NCBI GenBank assembly: GCA_034359265.1
Contig: CP136897.1
Location: 21,756,001 to 21,820,000 of the forward strand
Direction of reading: 5' to 3'
DNA length: 64,000 bases
From: Canna indica
Lineage: Eukaryota; Streptophyta; Magnoliopsida; Zingiberales; Cannaceae
Shown: positions 31,836 through 43,421 of the stretch, in pieces
Position numbering within the stretch: the first letter of the stretch is position 1
Layout of the letters: every line of letters starts with the position of its first letter
Made by a program: the position numbers and the translations under genes
The notes under the pieces: generated by a model
The model's input: only the letters and a program-made list of their open reading frames with translations
What the model was told of the DNA's origin: nothing
The model's database searches: none

Positions 31836-34462
31836 GTACTAAAAGTTTTATGCTCTTATGTAGGGGGAGCTACCACACAAGAATAACGAGAAGTGAATGT
31901 TGAAGTTGACCATAGAATTAAACGAAGAATCTTCTCTTGGTTGCAACTTCAAGCTACTTTGATGCCTTAAATCAATTGGCATAAAAAATGTACCTTAGTA
32001 TCATTTCTCTTACTTTACTTGTCATATTAAAGTAGGAATTATGATATTTGTTTGAGTTGAGTTATTTTCCCCACTCATGATATGATTTCAAAATTGAATT
32101 TTGACTTTTGATTTTCGGTCTCTTCAGAGACCTATGTGTTGGTTAAATAAAACATTAGTTCCATATTTATTATCATCAAAACCGAGATGAAGACCAAGGT
32201 TAAAAACCTTAAGCCAACACTATGTAGCCTGTAACTGGCTCATGCGACCTTGCGGTTCTAAATCGTTGGCTTATTGTGGCTAGAGGTGGCAATTTTATCC
32301 GCACCCGCTAACTAAAAACTGCATCTGCACCGTATCCGATCCATATCCGCAAGTAAAAATGAATATGGATACAGATATAGATTTAGAAAATTTATATCTG
32401 CGCGGATATGGTGCGGATACGAATATGACTGTGGATCTGCACCGTATCCGCACCGCCTATCCGCGTCTTTGAATTATTATTTTGCCTATATAAGTTATTA
32501 ATATATATAAGAACTCTATGGTAATTTCATGTCAAGATGAATTTTGAAGTATATTATATATTTGTTTTGGATCAATGAATTGGTAATTTATTGATTTTTT
32601 AATTAAATATATTATTTTAATATATTTTTTATTAAATACGGTGCAGATACGAATGCGTTATGGATATCCGCATTTGAAGCAGTGCGGATATGGATATCCA
32701 TATTCACATCCGTAGCGGATACGGTGCGAATACGAATGTGCGAATATAGGGTGCGGTGCGAATACAGATAATGCAGTATTCGCACCGTATCCGATCCGTT
32801 GCCAGTCCTAATTGTGGTCTTTCGGTTTTCAACCAATAAGAAGGGTTAGAGATTAATTTTTTCAAATATTTCATATTTTGATATCTCTTTATTCATTTTG
32901 GTTTCATAATTGACCTTCTTTAAAATGAATTTTTACTAACTTAGCAAAGTAGGTGGTTGAAAATGATAATTGAAATTTCCTCTTTGCTATCTAGTCTTGT
33001 TATCTTGCTTGTAGCCATAAGTTCATTATGATACTAATGATGCTTGCTTGTAAAGTAAACTTAATTTTAATGGAAGGCTAAAGAACTCTGACAAAAAAAA
33101 AGGTGAAAATTTTGAAATTTCTCAAGGAATGATGTATGAGTTTCATTTTGGCAAAATTCTTGCATAACACCTCAATTTTTTTGATAAAATGATTTCTCTA
33201 TGCTTATGAATGATTTTGCATGATAATTGATTGAAATCTCATAGGTAGATAAAATTTTGATACTTAGGCAATTTCATGATACTTTGATTGAATGAAATAT
33301 GCACTAGGTAGAAATCTATCTTAGAGACTTCATTTTAAGTTGAAACTTGATGAACATGTTTGAGTGTACTCACGATTTTCTTCTATGTGGTTAAAATTGA
33401 AAAATCATGTGTAAATGGGAAAAATGATAACTAGCTCACCTTAGGAAACTCAAACTTAAAAAAGTTTGATCTAAGTCAACAATTTATCATAGAATTTTTT
33501 TTTTGAGCTCAAACTTTACAAACATGTTTAGATTTAATCATGTTAGGTATCTATGTGTTTAAATTTGAAAAACAATAAGTAAAGATTAAAATTTAATACT
33601 TAGCAATTTCATGATATCATGCTTGTTTTTGAATGAAATCATGCTAAGTTAAAATCTTGACAAAATGACATTATTTTTATCTCAAACTTGATAAACACGC
33701 TTTTCATGACTATATCTTGATATCTTGAAAGTTTGAATGAAAACTTAATACATTTGCAAAAATAACTGATATTTACGAAAATGTCATTGGAAAATTCAGC
33801 ATGTTCAGTTATTTTTAGAAAAATATAAAAAAATCATTTTTGACTGATTCTTGAAACTACATCTTCATTGAAAAATTTACTTTATCCAGTAAAAATTTCA
33901 AAAAATTTCATGAATATTTTGATTTATCATAGATTTTCGAAGTTCGTTTTCAGAAATAAAAAATATTGTTTCAGTCAAGAACTCATTTCTCTGATACTTT
34001 GCTTTTTGTTCGAAATCTTCGAATGAGACTTCAAGTATGATATTAGAATTATGTTTTTGGTATCGAATTATATTTTGACCGATACTTGAAGATATCAATA
34101 CTTGAGTTTATACATGATTTTCGTATTTGGATTTTAGTTATCATTCCTTGCTATCATGTATGTTTTAGTCTCATATTAGTCATTTGGTTTTCATCTCTTT
34201 GATTGAGATCTTCATGTTTCATGAAAAATATTTTAGAGTCTCAACTTTGATTATATGTTGACTTTTTTGTCATTTTTGATTGATGTCAAAACGGGGAGAA
34301 AAATATAGGTAAAAGGTGAAGAAAATATAGGAAATTCATGCATATAGATAGGGGGAGTAATTTTATCTAGATATATATGCATGTTGAATGGGAGAGAAAT
34401 CCCATGCCTGACTTCCTTTATGCTTAAATAAAAATATTTTCTTAAGGTTGTTTGTCATCATC
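31836..34462 (+). other. Interior of the copia element without pol
   Basis: Starts with TAGGGGGAGCTACC after gag. About 2.6 kb contain only short A/T-rich ORFs; no protease, integrase, RT or RNase H motif is readable. A hAT MITE (32281-32810) is inserted. The 33100-34450 part contains TTGAAA/TCATGAT-rich phrases repeated at irregular spacing. Confidence 0.65.
32281..32810. mobile_element. hAT-type MITE (530 bp) in the copia interior
   Basis: Begins TAGAGGTGGCAATTTTATCC and ends GGATC-CGTTGCCAGTCCTA style. Flanked by ATTGTGGC (32273-32280) and ATTGTGGT (32811-32818), 7 of 8 identical. The interior is full of GCGGATA(C/T)/GTATCCGC motifs in both orientations. Its left end resembles that of the hAT element at 17693. 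Confidence 0.85.
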
Positions 34463-34476
34463 AAAAAAGGAGAGAT
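34463..34476 (+). other. Polypurine tract
   Basis: AAAAAAGGAGAGAT directly before the 3' LTR, the plus-strand primer site of the copia element. Confidence 0.7.
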
Positions 34477-35679
34477 TGTTGGCCTAAGGTTTTCAACCTT
34501 GGTCTTAATCTCAGTTTTGATGTAACAAACATGGAACTAATATTTTCAGGTTCTATATCGGTTTACGTGTGACGTTCTTAATTGGAAATATCGAAAAATT
34601 AGTGAATCAGAAGGACATTGATCGACGCACTCGGATTTGTCGGGAAGAATAGAGTTTAAGTTTAAGTTTAAGATGTCTAGAATGATTGTATTAATCCCCA
34701 TTATGATGTAAATACCCCTAAAGAATCAAACCCGAAGCCCAAACCAAAAGAAAGAATCTTGTTGGTTCAGTTGACTAGACTTCAACCGGAATGTATCTAT
34801 ACTCTATAGTACCAAGAGTTTCCAAGTCACAAATAACATTCTGGATGAGATGTTGTAACAACCCAGAATAATCTGGATGGACATCCCAGAACAACTTGGA
34901 TAGACAACTCAGAACAACCTGGAACAACCTAGATTGACATTTCGGAATAGCTTGGAAAGTACCGGTACACTGCAGTATTTTCAACAAAATTCCCAAAATG
35001 CCTGCAACGATTCTATTTTGAATTTCTACCCATTGAGCTTGTTGGAAATCGAGTACCTACCTTTGGAATCTTTATATAAGACCTCAAACCTGCCTTCCAA
35101 GCCATTCAACACTTCTTGAGATATATTTTGATCATCATTGAGCTTGATTGAGCCATCCTTTGTGCAAACCCTAGCTTGGAGACAAAAACCCTTGATCTTG
35201 CCTTCAACCTTCAATTGTTTCATCATCAAGGCATCAAGAGGAGTTATGACTTATTGGTTGAGAGATAAGTTTGTATTGTTTATTATTACTCTCATTTACT
35301 TGTATTTTCTTATTATTTTTTGATCACTTGTGTTTGTAAGAAGGTGTGGGTGACACACATTGGGTTCACTTGTTTGTAACTTTAGGGTTCCTTATATTTG
35401 AGGTAGAAGCACTTTCTAGTGTGAGAGTTAAGACCTTGGTAGACCCTCATTAGAAGGAAAAGAAAGTTAATACAAGTGGTTGTGAAATCCTTGGTGGTAA
35501 GCCAATGTAGTGGAGTAGGCATTAGTGCCGAACCACTATAAATCAATTTGTTAGGATTGCTTGATTTTGTGTGATTCTCATTCACTTATATTGCTTTCAC
35601 ATTTAGAGTAAAATTTAAAGTGAAGATAGAATCTAGACTCATACTATTCACCCCCTCTAGTGTGCCTTAACACCCAACA
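34477..35679 (+). repeat. 3' LTR of the copia element (1203 bp)
   Basis: TGTTGGCC...CACCCAACA with 5-bp inverted ends (TGTTG/CAACA). TATATAA at 35073-35079 is its TATA box. It contains AACAACC-CAGAA type short repeats (34855-34930) that are shorter in the 5' LTR. It shows the uninterrupted target of the Pack-MULE at about 35280. Confidence 0.88.
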
Positions 35680-36226
35680 TCCCGTGCTCGCTACAACGGA
35701 TAGCTAAACCAAGGTCGGACCAAGGCGATGACCCGAGCTGGGACCACAAACATCGCGAATACTTGGGAATGTGACCCCGATTGGATTACTCCAGATGTGT
35801 GGGACTAGTTTGTCGAGCGATGGTCTTCCGAGCAATGGCAGGAGGTCTTCCGGACTGCGGCTAAAAATGGCATGTTCGGGAGGGGAGCGCGCCACACTGG
35901 CGGCTCAATTTCATTTGTGGTGCACGAGCGTCGTGTGGTAAGTGTTATACCTTAATTTTAATTAAATTATATATTATATTTGTTTCACGGTGTACTAATG
36001 TATTTATTTTGTAAATATAGATGATGGTCGAGGACTCACCATCGAGGCCATGTGGCGGGGGAACGTCAACAGCCGGGCTGCAGTCATCGTGGTAAGTATA
36101 TTTATTTTAATTATGCCATCTTTATTTATAATTTAAGTTCGTAATTAGAAAAATTATCAAGCAAAATACAAACTCGTGTAGGAGACCTACACGAGGACCA
36201 TGACCCAGCGTGGAGGCACCCCCGAT

Positions 36227-36530
36227 CACTACTAGAAACTTCGTCTTCAGCAACGGCTATCAACGACGGCCGCTCAAGCCGTTGCTATTTGCAACGGCAT
36301 TCTTACGGCCGCCCGAGCCGTTGCAGAAAACTGTATCTGCAACGGCGTTCTAACGGAAACCCGAGCCGTTGCTGATTATTTTAATTATCAGCAACGGCTT
36401 TCTGACGGAAAGGCGAGCCGTTGCTGATTTTTTAATCTTCAGCAACGGCTTGCTAACGGATAAGTGAGCCGTTGCTGATGATAACTTATCAGCAACGGTG
36501 TTCTAACGGGCGAGTGAGCCGTTGCTGATA
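36227..36530 (+). repeat. Left subterminal repeats of the CACTA element
   Basis: GCAACGGC and its inverse GCCGTTGC alternate. The inverse starts at 36365, 36417, 36468 and 36518 (about 51 bp apart), and each ~51-bp module is itself a small inverted repeat (AGCAACGG..CCGTTGCT). Such subterminal motifs bind the tnpA-type protein in known En/Spm elements. Confidence 0.85.
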
Positions 36531-36532
36531 AG

Positions 36533-36540
36533 TTTATATA
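36533..36540 (+). promoter_or_regulatory. TATA box of the CACTA promoter
   Basis: TTTATATA followed about 30 bases later by CGCCCGACTCTTCTTCC, right after the last subterminal module. The GC-rich leader (36560-36840) contains a possible donor CAG|GTAAGT at about 36682. Confidence 0.5.
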
Positions 36541-36970
36541 GGGCACGCTCTCGCGCCCGACTCTTCTTCCTCCCGCTGCTCGCTGCTGCCGCCGCCGCTC
36601 CTGCCGACGCCACTCGCCGCCGCTGCCGCTGCTGCCGACGCCGACGACGCCGACGACGCCGACCGCTGCTGCCGACTTGTTCAGGTAAGTCTCCCCTGCT
36701 GCCGTCTCTTCCCTGCGGCCGGCGGAAATCACCCGACCGAAACCCTATTTCTAGGGTTTCGGCCGGCGGCGGTCGGCCGATGGCCGCCGCCGGACCTTCT
36801 GCAGTGGCCGGACATTGTGTCCGGCCACTGTACTCCGGCGCCGGAATTTAGTATATATATATATAGTTTATATTATTTTATATTTGTTAATTAATTATTT
36901 AATAATTATTAATTAATTGTTTAGATTAATTGTTTAATTTGTTAGATTAATTATTAGGGTTTAGATTAAT

Positions 36971-37185
36971 TTCGGACGCGCGCCGGAATCGTTCACTTCG
37001 GATGCGCGCCGGTATCGTCCACTTCGGACGCGCGCCGGTATCGTCCAATTCGGACTCGCACCGGAATCGTCCACTTCGGACGCGCGCCGGAATCGTCCAA
37101 TTCGGACTCGCGCCGGAATCGTCCACTTCGGACTCGCGCCAGAATCGTCCACTTCGGACGCGCGCCGAAATCGTCCAATATGGAC
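36971..37185 (+). repeat. 26-bp tandem array, about eight copies
   Basis: TTCGGACGCGCGCCGGAATC-type units start at 36971, 36997, 37023, 37049, 37075, 37101, 37127 and 37153. They differ only by CGCGCG/CTCGCG and GGAATC/GGTATC variants. The array lies in the probable leader or first intron of the transposase gene. ORFs across it on either strand (SGASPKWTIPARV-type) are products of the repeat. Confidence 0.92.
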
Positions 37186-37383
37186 TCGAACTGTCTCGAA
37201 ACATTTAGAAAATAATCATCCTCCGACGAGTTGATATGTTTCACGTACGCATCGACGATCGGATATGATTTAGCAAAACCTTAGATCCGTTCGGGAATTG
37301 TATGTTCGTGTAAAAGAAGTAGATGATCTTTTATACGACGTACAATTCTTGAATTGTCCCTGATTGGACAATTTGGGAATATA

Positions 37384-37573
37384 GTTATTTGTACTGCACT
37401 TACGTTTTTATTTTAACTGTTAACTAATTATTCTAAATTTCGGCAACATCTCTCTTGTTCTCCGATACGCGCCCAGATGATATGCGTATTCGGAGAACTG
37501 TAGGGAGATGCTGTCGAAATTTAGAATAATTAGTTAACAGTTAAAATAAAAACGTAAGTGCAGTACGAATAAC
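37384..37573 (+). other. Long hairpin upstream of the CACTA transposase
   Basis: 37391-37442 and 37515-37566 are exact inverse complements for 52 bases. Pairing continues with few mismatches to the loop (CTCCGATACGC against GCGTATTCGGAG; loop about 37471-37484) and outward to about 37384/37573. It ends 75 bases before the transposase ATG. The RNA would form a stem of roughly 85 bp. Confidence 0.9.
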
Positions 37574-37647
37574 ATAAATCCCGAATGGAATAGGACAATC
37601 TCACCTAAAGACATTAACCAAAGAAATTGTCATTGATTGACAGAATC

Positions 37648-40600
37648 ATGTCGGCTGATCGAAGTTGGATGTACCGACGTCTTAATCGTGGAGCTTTAAC
37701 GAATGAGTTTCGATTAGGCGTAACGTACTTCCTAAATTTCGCCTATTCGAATCTGAATTTCGTTAGCATGGATGATCAAATCCGATGTCTGTGCCGCATT
37801 TGTTCAAATGGACGATTTTTGGATCGGGAGACTGTCACTCTGCATCTATATACCAAAGGATTTGCACCGAGAAATTTTCTATGGACTTGTCACGGGGAGT
37901 CACGCGAAGTCGGGACGTCGAGCAATCCTGTCGTTCAGACATATGGTGAATCTTCCTCTGCTGGTGCTTCTTCATCCGGTCAATGTAATCCCTATAGAAC
38001 TATGATACTTGATAGTCTTGGGGGTCAATTCCGCCTGAATGATAATGTTGATCGGCCAGTTCTTCAGACATCAGTCCCACCAGATACTACAGCGGTTGAT
38101 ATCACAGAAGTAGGGGCTGCGGTAGAGATTGAATTACCGAATAAAGAAGCTGCAGAATTTTACGAGATGTTGAAAGCTGCCGATGAACCTTTGTATGAGA
38201 ATTGTCCTAAATACACTAGGTTTTCAGCAATGACACAGCTCTTAAGCATCAAGGCCGATTGTAATATCAGCGGAGTTGCGTATGATCGGATTGCTGGATT
38301 GATTAATGGAATGCTGCCTACTGATAACAAGTTTGAGCCTACTTTTTATAAGACTAAAAAGCTAATGAGAAAATTGGGGCTTGGGTACGAAAAAATACAC
38401 GCGTGCCAAAATAACTGCATTTTATATTATAAAGAAAATGTGCAGTTGGATAAATACCCTGTATGTCAACACCCTCGTTACAAGGAGAAGAAATCGGTCC
38501 GACAGAAAAATATCCCGTTTAAGGTGCTTCGGTATTTTCCACTAACACCGAGGCTTCAAAGGTTATTCATGTCGGAAAAGACAGCCCCCTACATGAGTTA
38601 GCATGCAAGAAGTCGTGATGATACAGTAATGACTCATCCATCTGACAGTGAAGCATGGAAACATTTGGATACATGTTATCCTTCATTTGCTATGGATACT
38701 AGAAATATCATATTGGGATTGTGCACAGATGGTTTTAATCCGTTTGGACATTCTGCAACTCCTTATTCAGTTTGGCCAGTGCTGCTGACAGTTTATAATT
38801 TGCCACCGTCAATGTGCATGAAAGATGAATTTATTTATCTTTCGATGATTATTCCGGGTCCTAAGGGTCCGCGAAAAGAAATTGACATATTTCTCAGACC
38901 CTTGATAGATGAATTGAAAATATTGTGGACTGAGGGAGCTGTCACTTATGATTGTCATCGGAAGCAAAACTTCAATTTAAAGGCCGCGGTCTTGTGGACA
39001 ATCAATGATTTCCCCGCGTACGGCATGTTGTCGGGTTGGAGCACTCACGGCCGACTCTCTTGCCCGTATTGTATGGAACACTCTAAATCAATCAGTCTTC
39101 AGAACGGACGAAAAATCTCATTCTTTGATTGTCATCGTCGATTCCTACCGGTTCATCACCAGTATCGAAGGAATCGTAATAAATTTACTAAGGGCAGAGT
39201 CGAAAGAGATGGGCCACCACCGATGTTGTCTGGTGAACAAATGTTAGCACGTGTTTCAGCACTTCCAGATATTGTATTCGGTCGCAATGAAAGAGTGTCA
39301 GGTTTTGGCCAAACACACAACTGGGTGAAAAAAAGTATCTTTTGGGAATTGCCCTATTGGAGTTCATTATTGATTCGACATAATTTAGATGTCATGCACA
39401 TTGAAAAAAATGTGTTTGATAATATTTTCAACACTGTGATGGATATTTCTGGAAAAACTAAAGATAATGTCAAAGCCCGACATGATCTGAAAATACTTTG
39501 TAAAAGACCAGAGTTGGAGTTACAAGAGGTCAACGGACGATATCTGAAACCGAAGGCCCTATATGTGTTAAATAAACAACATATCAAAGATGTTTGTCAA
39601 TGGGTAAAAGAACTCAGATTACCCGATGGATATGCTTCAAACTTATCTCGATGTGTGAACGTCGATGATTGCAAAATATCAGGGATGAAGAGCCATGATT
39701 GTCATGTATTCATGCAGAGATTACTTCCGATCGCATTTCGAGATCTTCTACCTGATAATATTTGGGGTCCGTTGACTGAATTAAGTATGTTTTTTAGAAG
39801 CATCTGTGCAAATGTCCTTCGAGTCGAAGATATGTCAACACTTGAAAATAATATTGTTGAAATCATATGCAAGCTGGAGCAATTTTTCCCTCCTGCATTT
39901 TTTGACTCGATGGAGCATCTACCGATACACTTGGCATACGAGGCACGAGTTGGTGGCCCCGTTCAATATCGTTGGATGTACTTATTTGAAAGATACATGA
40001 ATCGTCTGAAGAAAAAAGTAAAGAACACCGCAGCTGTTGAAGGATCAATATCTGAATCGTATATCATCCAAGAAATTTCAACATTCTGCTCATTTTACTT
40101 TGAATCGACAGTACAGACAAGATTTGATCGTCTTCCACGTAACGACGACGGGGGTGTTCGACATTCAGATGGACGTTTAAATATATTTTGTCACTCTGGT
40201 CGTGCTTTTGGTTCTCGTCCATCTCGACACTTAAGCGATGAAGAGTATCATTTGGCACACTTGTATGTATTACTCAATTGCCCAGAGATTGAACAATTCA
40301 TTGAAATATTTGACATTGAGATGGTGCAAAAATACTCTATTCACAACGATCAAGAATTGGAGACATTACGGAATCGTGATTTCCCTTCTTGGATTCAGAC
40401 TTACAGCAAAGATCACAGAGCTGAAATAGATGAAAAAATATTTGAGTTTGTTAGTGGACCGTCGCGACTTGTGTCGTGCTATAGCGGATATTTTGTTAAC
40501 GGGTATAAATTTCACACGGTTGAATATTCATCTACAAAAAAGACGATGAATGCTGGGGTCTGCGTGAAAGGGACAACCTATGTTGAATGTGATATGGATT

Positions 40601-41118
40601 TCTATGGACTAGTGGAAGAAGTGATAGAGTTGCACTACTTCGGCTTGAAATCAGTGTTCCTATTTAGATGTCATTGGTTCGATACAACAGAAAGGGGCAT
40701 GAAAGTTCATCAAAAATACAAACTTGTTGAGGTTAATTACAAATCGAAATTGGCAGCAAATGAGCCATTTATATTGGCATCACAAGCCGAACAAGTATAT
40801 TACGCGAAGTATCCGGCTCGAAATAAAGATAGAGCAGATTGGCGTGTAGTCTGTAAGACAAAAGGTAGAGGAAAAATTGATCCGATAGTAGGAGAAAATG
40901 ATCCTCCTGGTTTCTATCAAGAAGATGATCTTCCTGCTGTGGATCGTATTATTCCAATACTCGAGGATGCAGACACAACGTCAATTCAATTAGAAGTTGA
41001 ATATGCTGATGATGACGATCATGAAATTGAGGAAGCTGGAGATGAAGAAGATGACGAAGAGGAAGAAGAGGAAGAAGAAGAAGAATTCGAAGACTATTAT
41101 TCAGATGATGAGGAATAA
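37648..41118 (+). pseudogene. CACTA tnp2 transposase, one premature stop
   Basis: I chose the start MSADRSWMYRR (37648), directly after an acceptor-like TTGATTGACAG; an upstream in-frame ATG is at 37627. Domains in order: transposase-associated region (WMYRRL to FLWTCHGE), tnp2 core (WKHLDTCYPSFAMDTRN, LCTDGFNPFG, LSGWSTHGRLSCPYCMEHSK, HNLDVMHIEKNVFDNIFNT), DUF4218-type region (ECH-like FFPPAFFDSMEHLPIHLAYE, then GGPVQYRWMYLFERYM), DUF4216-type region (KGTTYVECDMDFYGL, KSVFLFRCHWFDT, ADWRVVCKTKGRG) and a Glu/Asp-rich tail. One TAG at 38599-38601 replaces the Trp expected before HARSRDD; the frame is otherwise open for 1157 codons. Tnp2 proteins cut the CACTA ends. Confidence 0.93.
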
Positions 41119-41195
41119 TTGTAAAGTATATATATTTTATTAAATATATCTCTACTATTTATACAATAATCTGATTATATGTCTGTTCGACAGAT

Positions 41196-42739
41196 ATGTC
41201 TGGTCGTGGTTATCGACGCAGGAGAGCTTCGGAGTCTCCGATCGGTGAGACTCCAGCACTTACTCATGCTGCTGATCCTCCTGTTGCTGATCCTCATGAG
41301 GATGATACTGCCGAGGCTAGTACATCCAGACGCAGGCGGCCACGCGGGCCGAACAGGTGGCAGCCTCCACCAGCCACAGAGTCACGTAGATTGATCAGCG
41401 TGATTGGGGAGCGGTAATATATCATGAATTATGAATCATTACAAATTCATTATATCATAATATAATATTAAAATTTATTTTTGTTGTGCAGGTTCGAGCA
41501 AGAAGAAGTGCCGAGGAGCATTTCTTCTACTATTCGACGATACATGCACGGGGCATGGCCTACGTGGTCTCACGTGCCTAGCGAGCACGTCGACATGTTA
41601 TGGCGCGAGTTTGAGGCACGTATTATTTTTTTTTTACATGCATGATGATATATTAAGAATTGGTACTGATATTATTATTTTGCAGGCTCGCTATACATGG
41701 GCCGAGGACCAGAGGTCCTTCATTTACGCTGCCTGGGAGTCTATTTCCCGGGCAAGGTACAACGGGCAGCTGGGGCAGGCTCGGTCCCGAGCGATGGCCC
41801 GAGCTGGGACCACTAACATCGCGGAGACTCGGGGATACGGCCCTAGCTAGTTGGATTACTCCGGATATATGGGACCAGCTCGTGGGGATATGGTCGACGG
41901 ATCGATGGCAGGAGGTTTCTCAGAATGCGGCTAGAAATCGTATGTCGGGGGAGCAGCGCGTCACACCGGCGGCTCTGTTGCATTTGCAGTGCACGCAAAC
42001 CGTATGGTAAGTATATCGTTTAATTATATATTTTATTTGTTATTATGTGTACTAATTAATGTATTTGTTTTGTAAATGTAGACGACGGTGTCGGATGACG
42101 GGACTGTCCAACGACCCTCCCCGATGGCGGTGTTTGAGCGGACTCACCGTCGAGCACATGGGACGGGGGAGTACATCGACAACCGCGCTGCATACATTGT
42201 GGTAATTATATATTTGTTTAAATTATTCATTATATATTTATAATTTAAGTTTTATGATAAATATTAAACAAAAAATCAAACTCGAGTAGGAGACGTACAA
42301 CCGGAGGGTGGTGCAGCGCGGGGGTACCCCCGAGGACTTTGACGCAGCATCGTGGGTCGAGGCCGCAGGTGGCTGGGACCATGGCCGCGTATATGGCTTC
42401 GCAGATAGTGGTCATGCGCGAGCCGTACTAGGGCCACTTGGGGCACCGACCCCTCCGGTCGCTGGTGAGCGGCCGTCCACCTCTAGATCCAGTTATGATC
42501 ATAGTAATAGGATAAGGACACTAGAGGAGACGATCGCGCGTCAGACTGAGATGATGGAGCGTCAGAGTCAGACGATGGCGAATATAGAAGCTATGCTACG
42601 CAACTTGTCGGGTCATCCCGAAGCAGACATCTCTTCGGCATCATCTAATCCATCATCCTCGAGTCAGTCCACGCCGGTGTACACTCAAGCACTCCAGACC
42701 CCGCCATATGATCCAGGCCATCCTCCATCGTCATCGTGA
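41196..42739 (+). pseudogene. Second CACTA gene (tnpA/Transposase_24-like), likely frameshifted
   Basis: Five exons can be set: 41196-41413 (MSGRGYRRRRASESP, basic and Pro-rich), 41492-about 41616 (IRRYMHGAWPTWSHV), 41686-42006 (ARYTWAEDQRSFIYAAWES; WITPDIWDQLVGIWSTDRW; AARNRMSGEQRVTP), 42082-42201 (AVFERTHRRAHGTGEYIDNR) and 42290-42739 (a coiled-coil-like RTLEETIARQTEMMERQ region and Ser/Pro-rich end). The WITP..W and AxxNR blocks are those of the plant transposase Pttn/Transposase_24 group. Exon 3 needs a frame change near 41844 to join its halves, and exon 2 ends in GC instead of GT. The product probably binds the subterminal repeats. Confidence 0.7.
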
Positions 42740-43019
42740 GATTTTGTTTATATTGACTTTGTTACTCAGATATTGAACTTGTTTAATTTATATTGACTAT
42801 GTTATTGAGATGTTGATACTTCAATTTTACATTTGAATTGTGTTTATACTATCGTGGATAATTATGAATATAAATATAATTGTTTTGATGTATATCTTGG
42901 TGTGTTTGTGATGTGTGAATGAATGTGTGTATGAGGGTATGGGTGTGTGAGTTATGTATCAGATAAATGTATCAATGTATCAATGGAAATTTGAAATTTT
43001 CAAATTTTCTGGTTGCAGG
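42740..43019. other. 3' non-coding part of the CACTA element
   Basis: T-rich sequence after the second gene, with a GTGTGTGATG/TGTATGAGGGTATGGGTGTG simple stretch near 42895-42950. Probable transcript ends; no ORF. Confidence 0.5.
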
Positions 43020-43421
43020 CATAGGTTATCAGCAACGGCTTTCCCACGGGCGTCCGTGGGAAAGCCGTTGCTAAAAGTGTATCGAGAGCCGTTGCTGATG
43101 ACCTACAGCAACGGCTTAGCGACGGAGTTTTACTAACGGTGTTGCTACGGACTCAGCGGCCGTTGCTATTAATGGTATCAGCAACGGCTCCGGGTCTGTG
43201 GCAAAATCGTTGCTGATAATATTTTTAGCGACGGCCCAGCGGCCGTTGCTGATAATGTTTTGAGCGACGGCCCGAGCGGCCGTTGCTGATCCGTTGCTAA
43301 GTCATCAGCAACGCGACTTTCTGTCACGGCGCTATTGCAACGGCTCAGCCGTTGCTGATGCTCTTCAGCAACGGCTCAGCAACGGCATCAGCCGTTGCTG
43401 ATGACCATTTTTCTAGTAGTG
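43020..43421 (+). repeat. Right subterminal repeats of the CACTA element
   Basis: Dense GCAACGGC/GCCGTTGC(TGAT) motifs in both orientations up to the terminus TTTCTAGTAGTG, mirroring 36227-36530. Modules are less regular than on the left. Confidence 0.85.

Larger units (their letters stand above)
28194..35679 (+). mobile_element. Gag-only Ty1-copia element with both LTRs
   Basis: The LTRs begin TGTT(G/C)GCCTAAGG and the 3' copy ends CACCCAACA. The flanks are TCTCG (28189-28193) and TCCCG (35680-35684), one mismatch in five. The related CACTA copy shows TCCCG as the original site (41747). After the 5' LTR comes a primer-binding site for initiator tRNA-Met, then a damaged gag with two CCHC knuckles, then 2.6 kb without protease, integrase or RT, a purine tract and the 3' LTR. 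This matches a TR-GAG type non-autonomous element. A Pack-MULE in the 5' LTR and a hAT MITE in the interior are secondary insertions. Confidence 0.85.
36227..43421 (+). mobile_element. CACTA (En/Spm) transposon, nearly complete (7.2 kb)
   Basis: Ends are CACTACTAGAAA and TTTCTAGTAGTG, flanked by the 3-bp duplication GAT (36224-36226; 43422-43424). It has long subterminal GCAACGGC/GCCGTTGC repeats at both ends, a promoter, a GC-rich leader, a 26-bp tandem array, a hairpin, the tnp2 transposase gene and a second multi-exon gene. The sequence on both sides is one continuous exon of an older relative, which confirms the borders. Only one stop interrupts tnp2, so the insertion is fairly recent. 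Confidence 0.95.

Noticed and set aside
36947..37244. Minus- and plus-strand ORFs over the 26-bp CACTA array (repeated WTIPARVRSGRFR-type)
   Set aside because: They are translations of the tandem array; the transposase gene lies downstream on the plus strand with clear domains.
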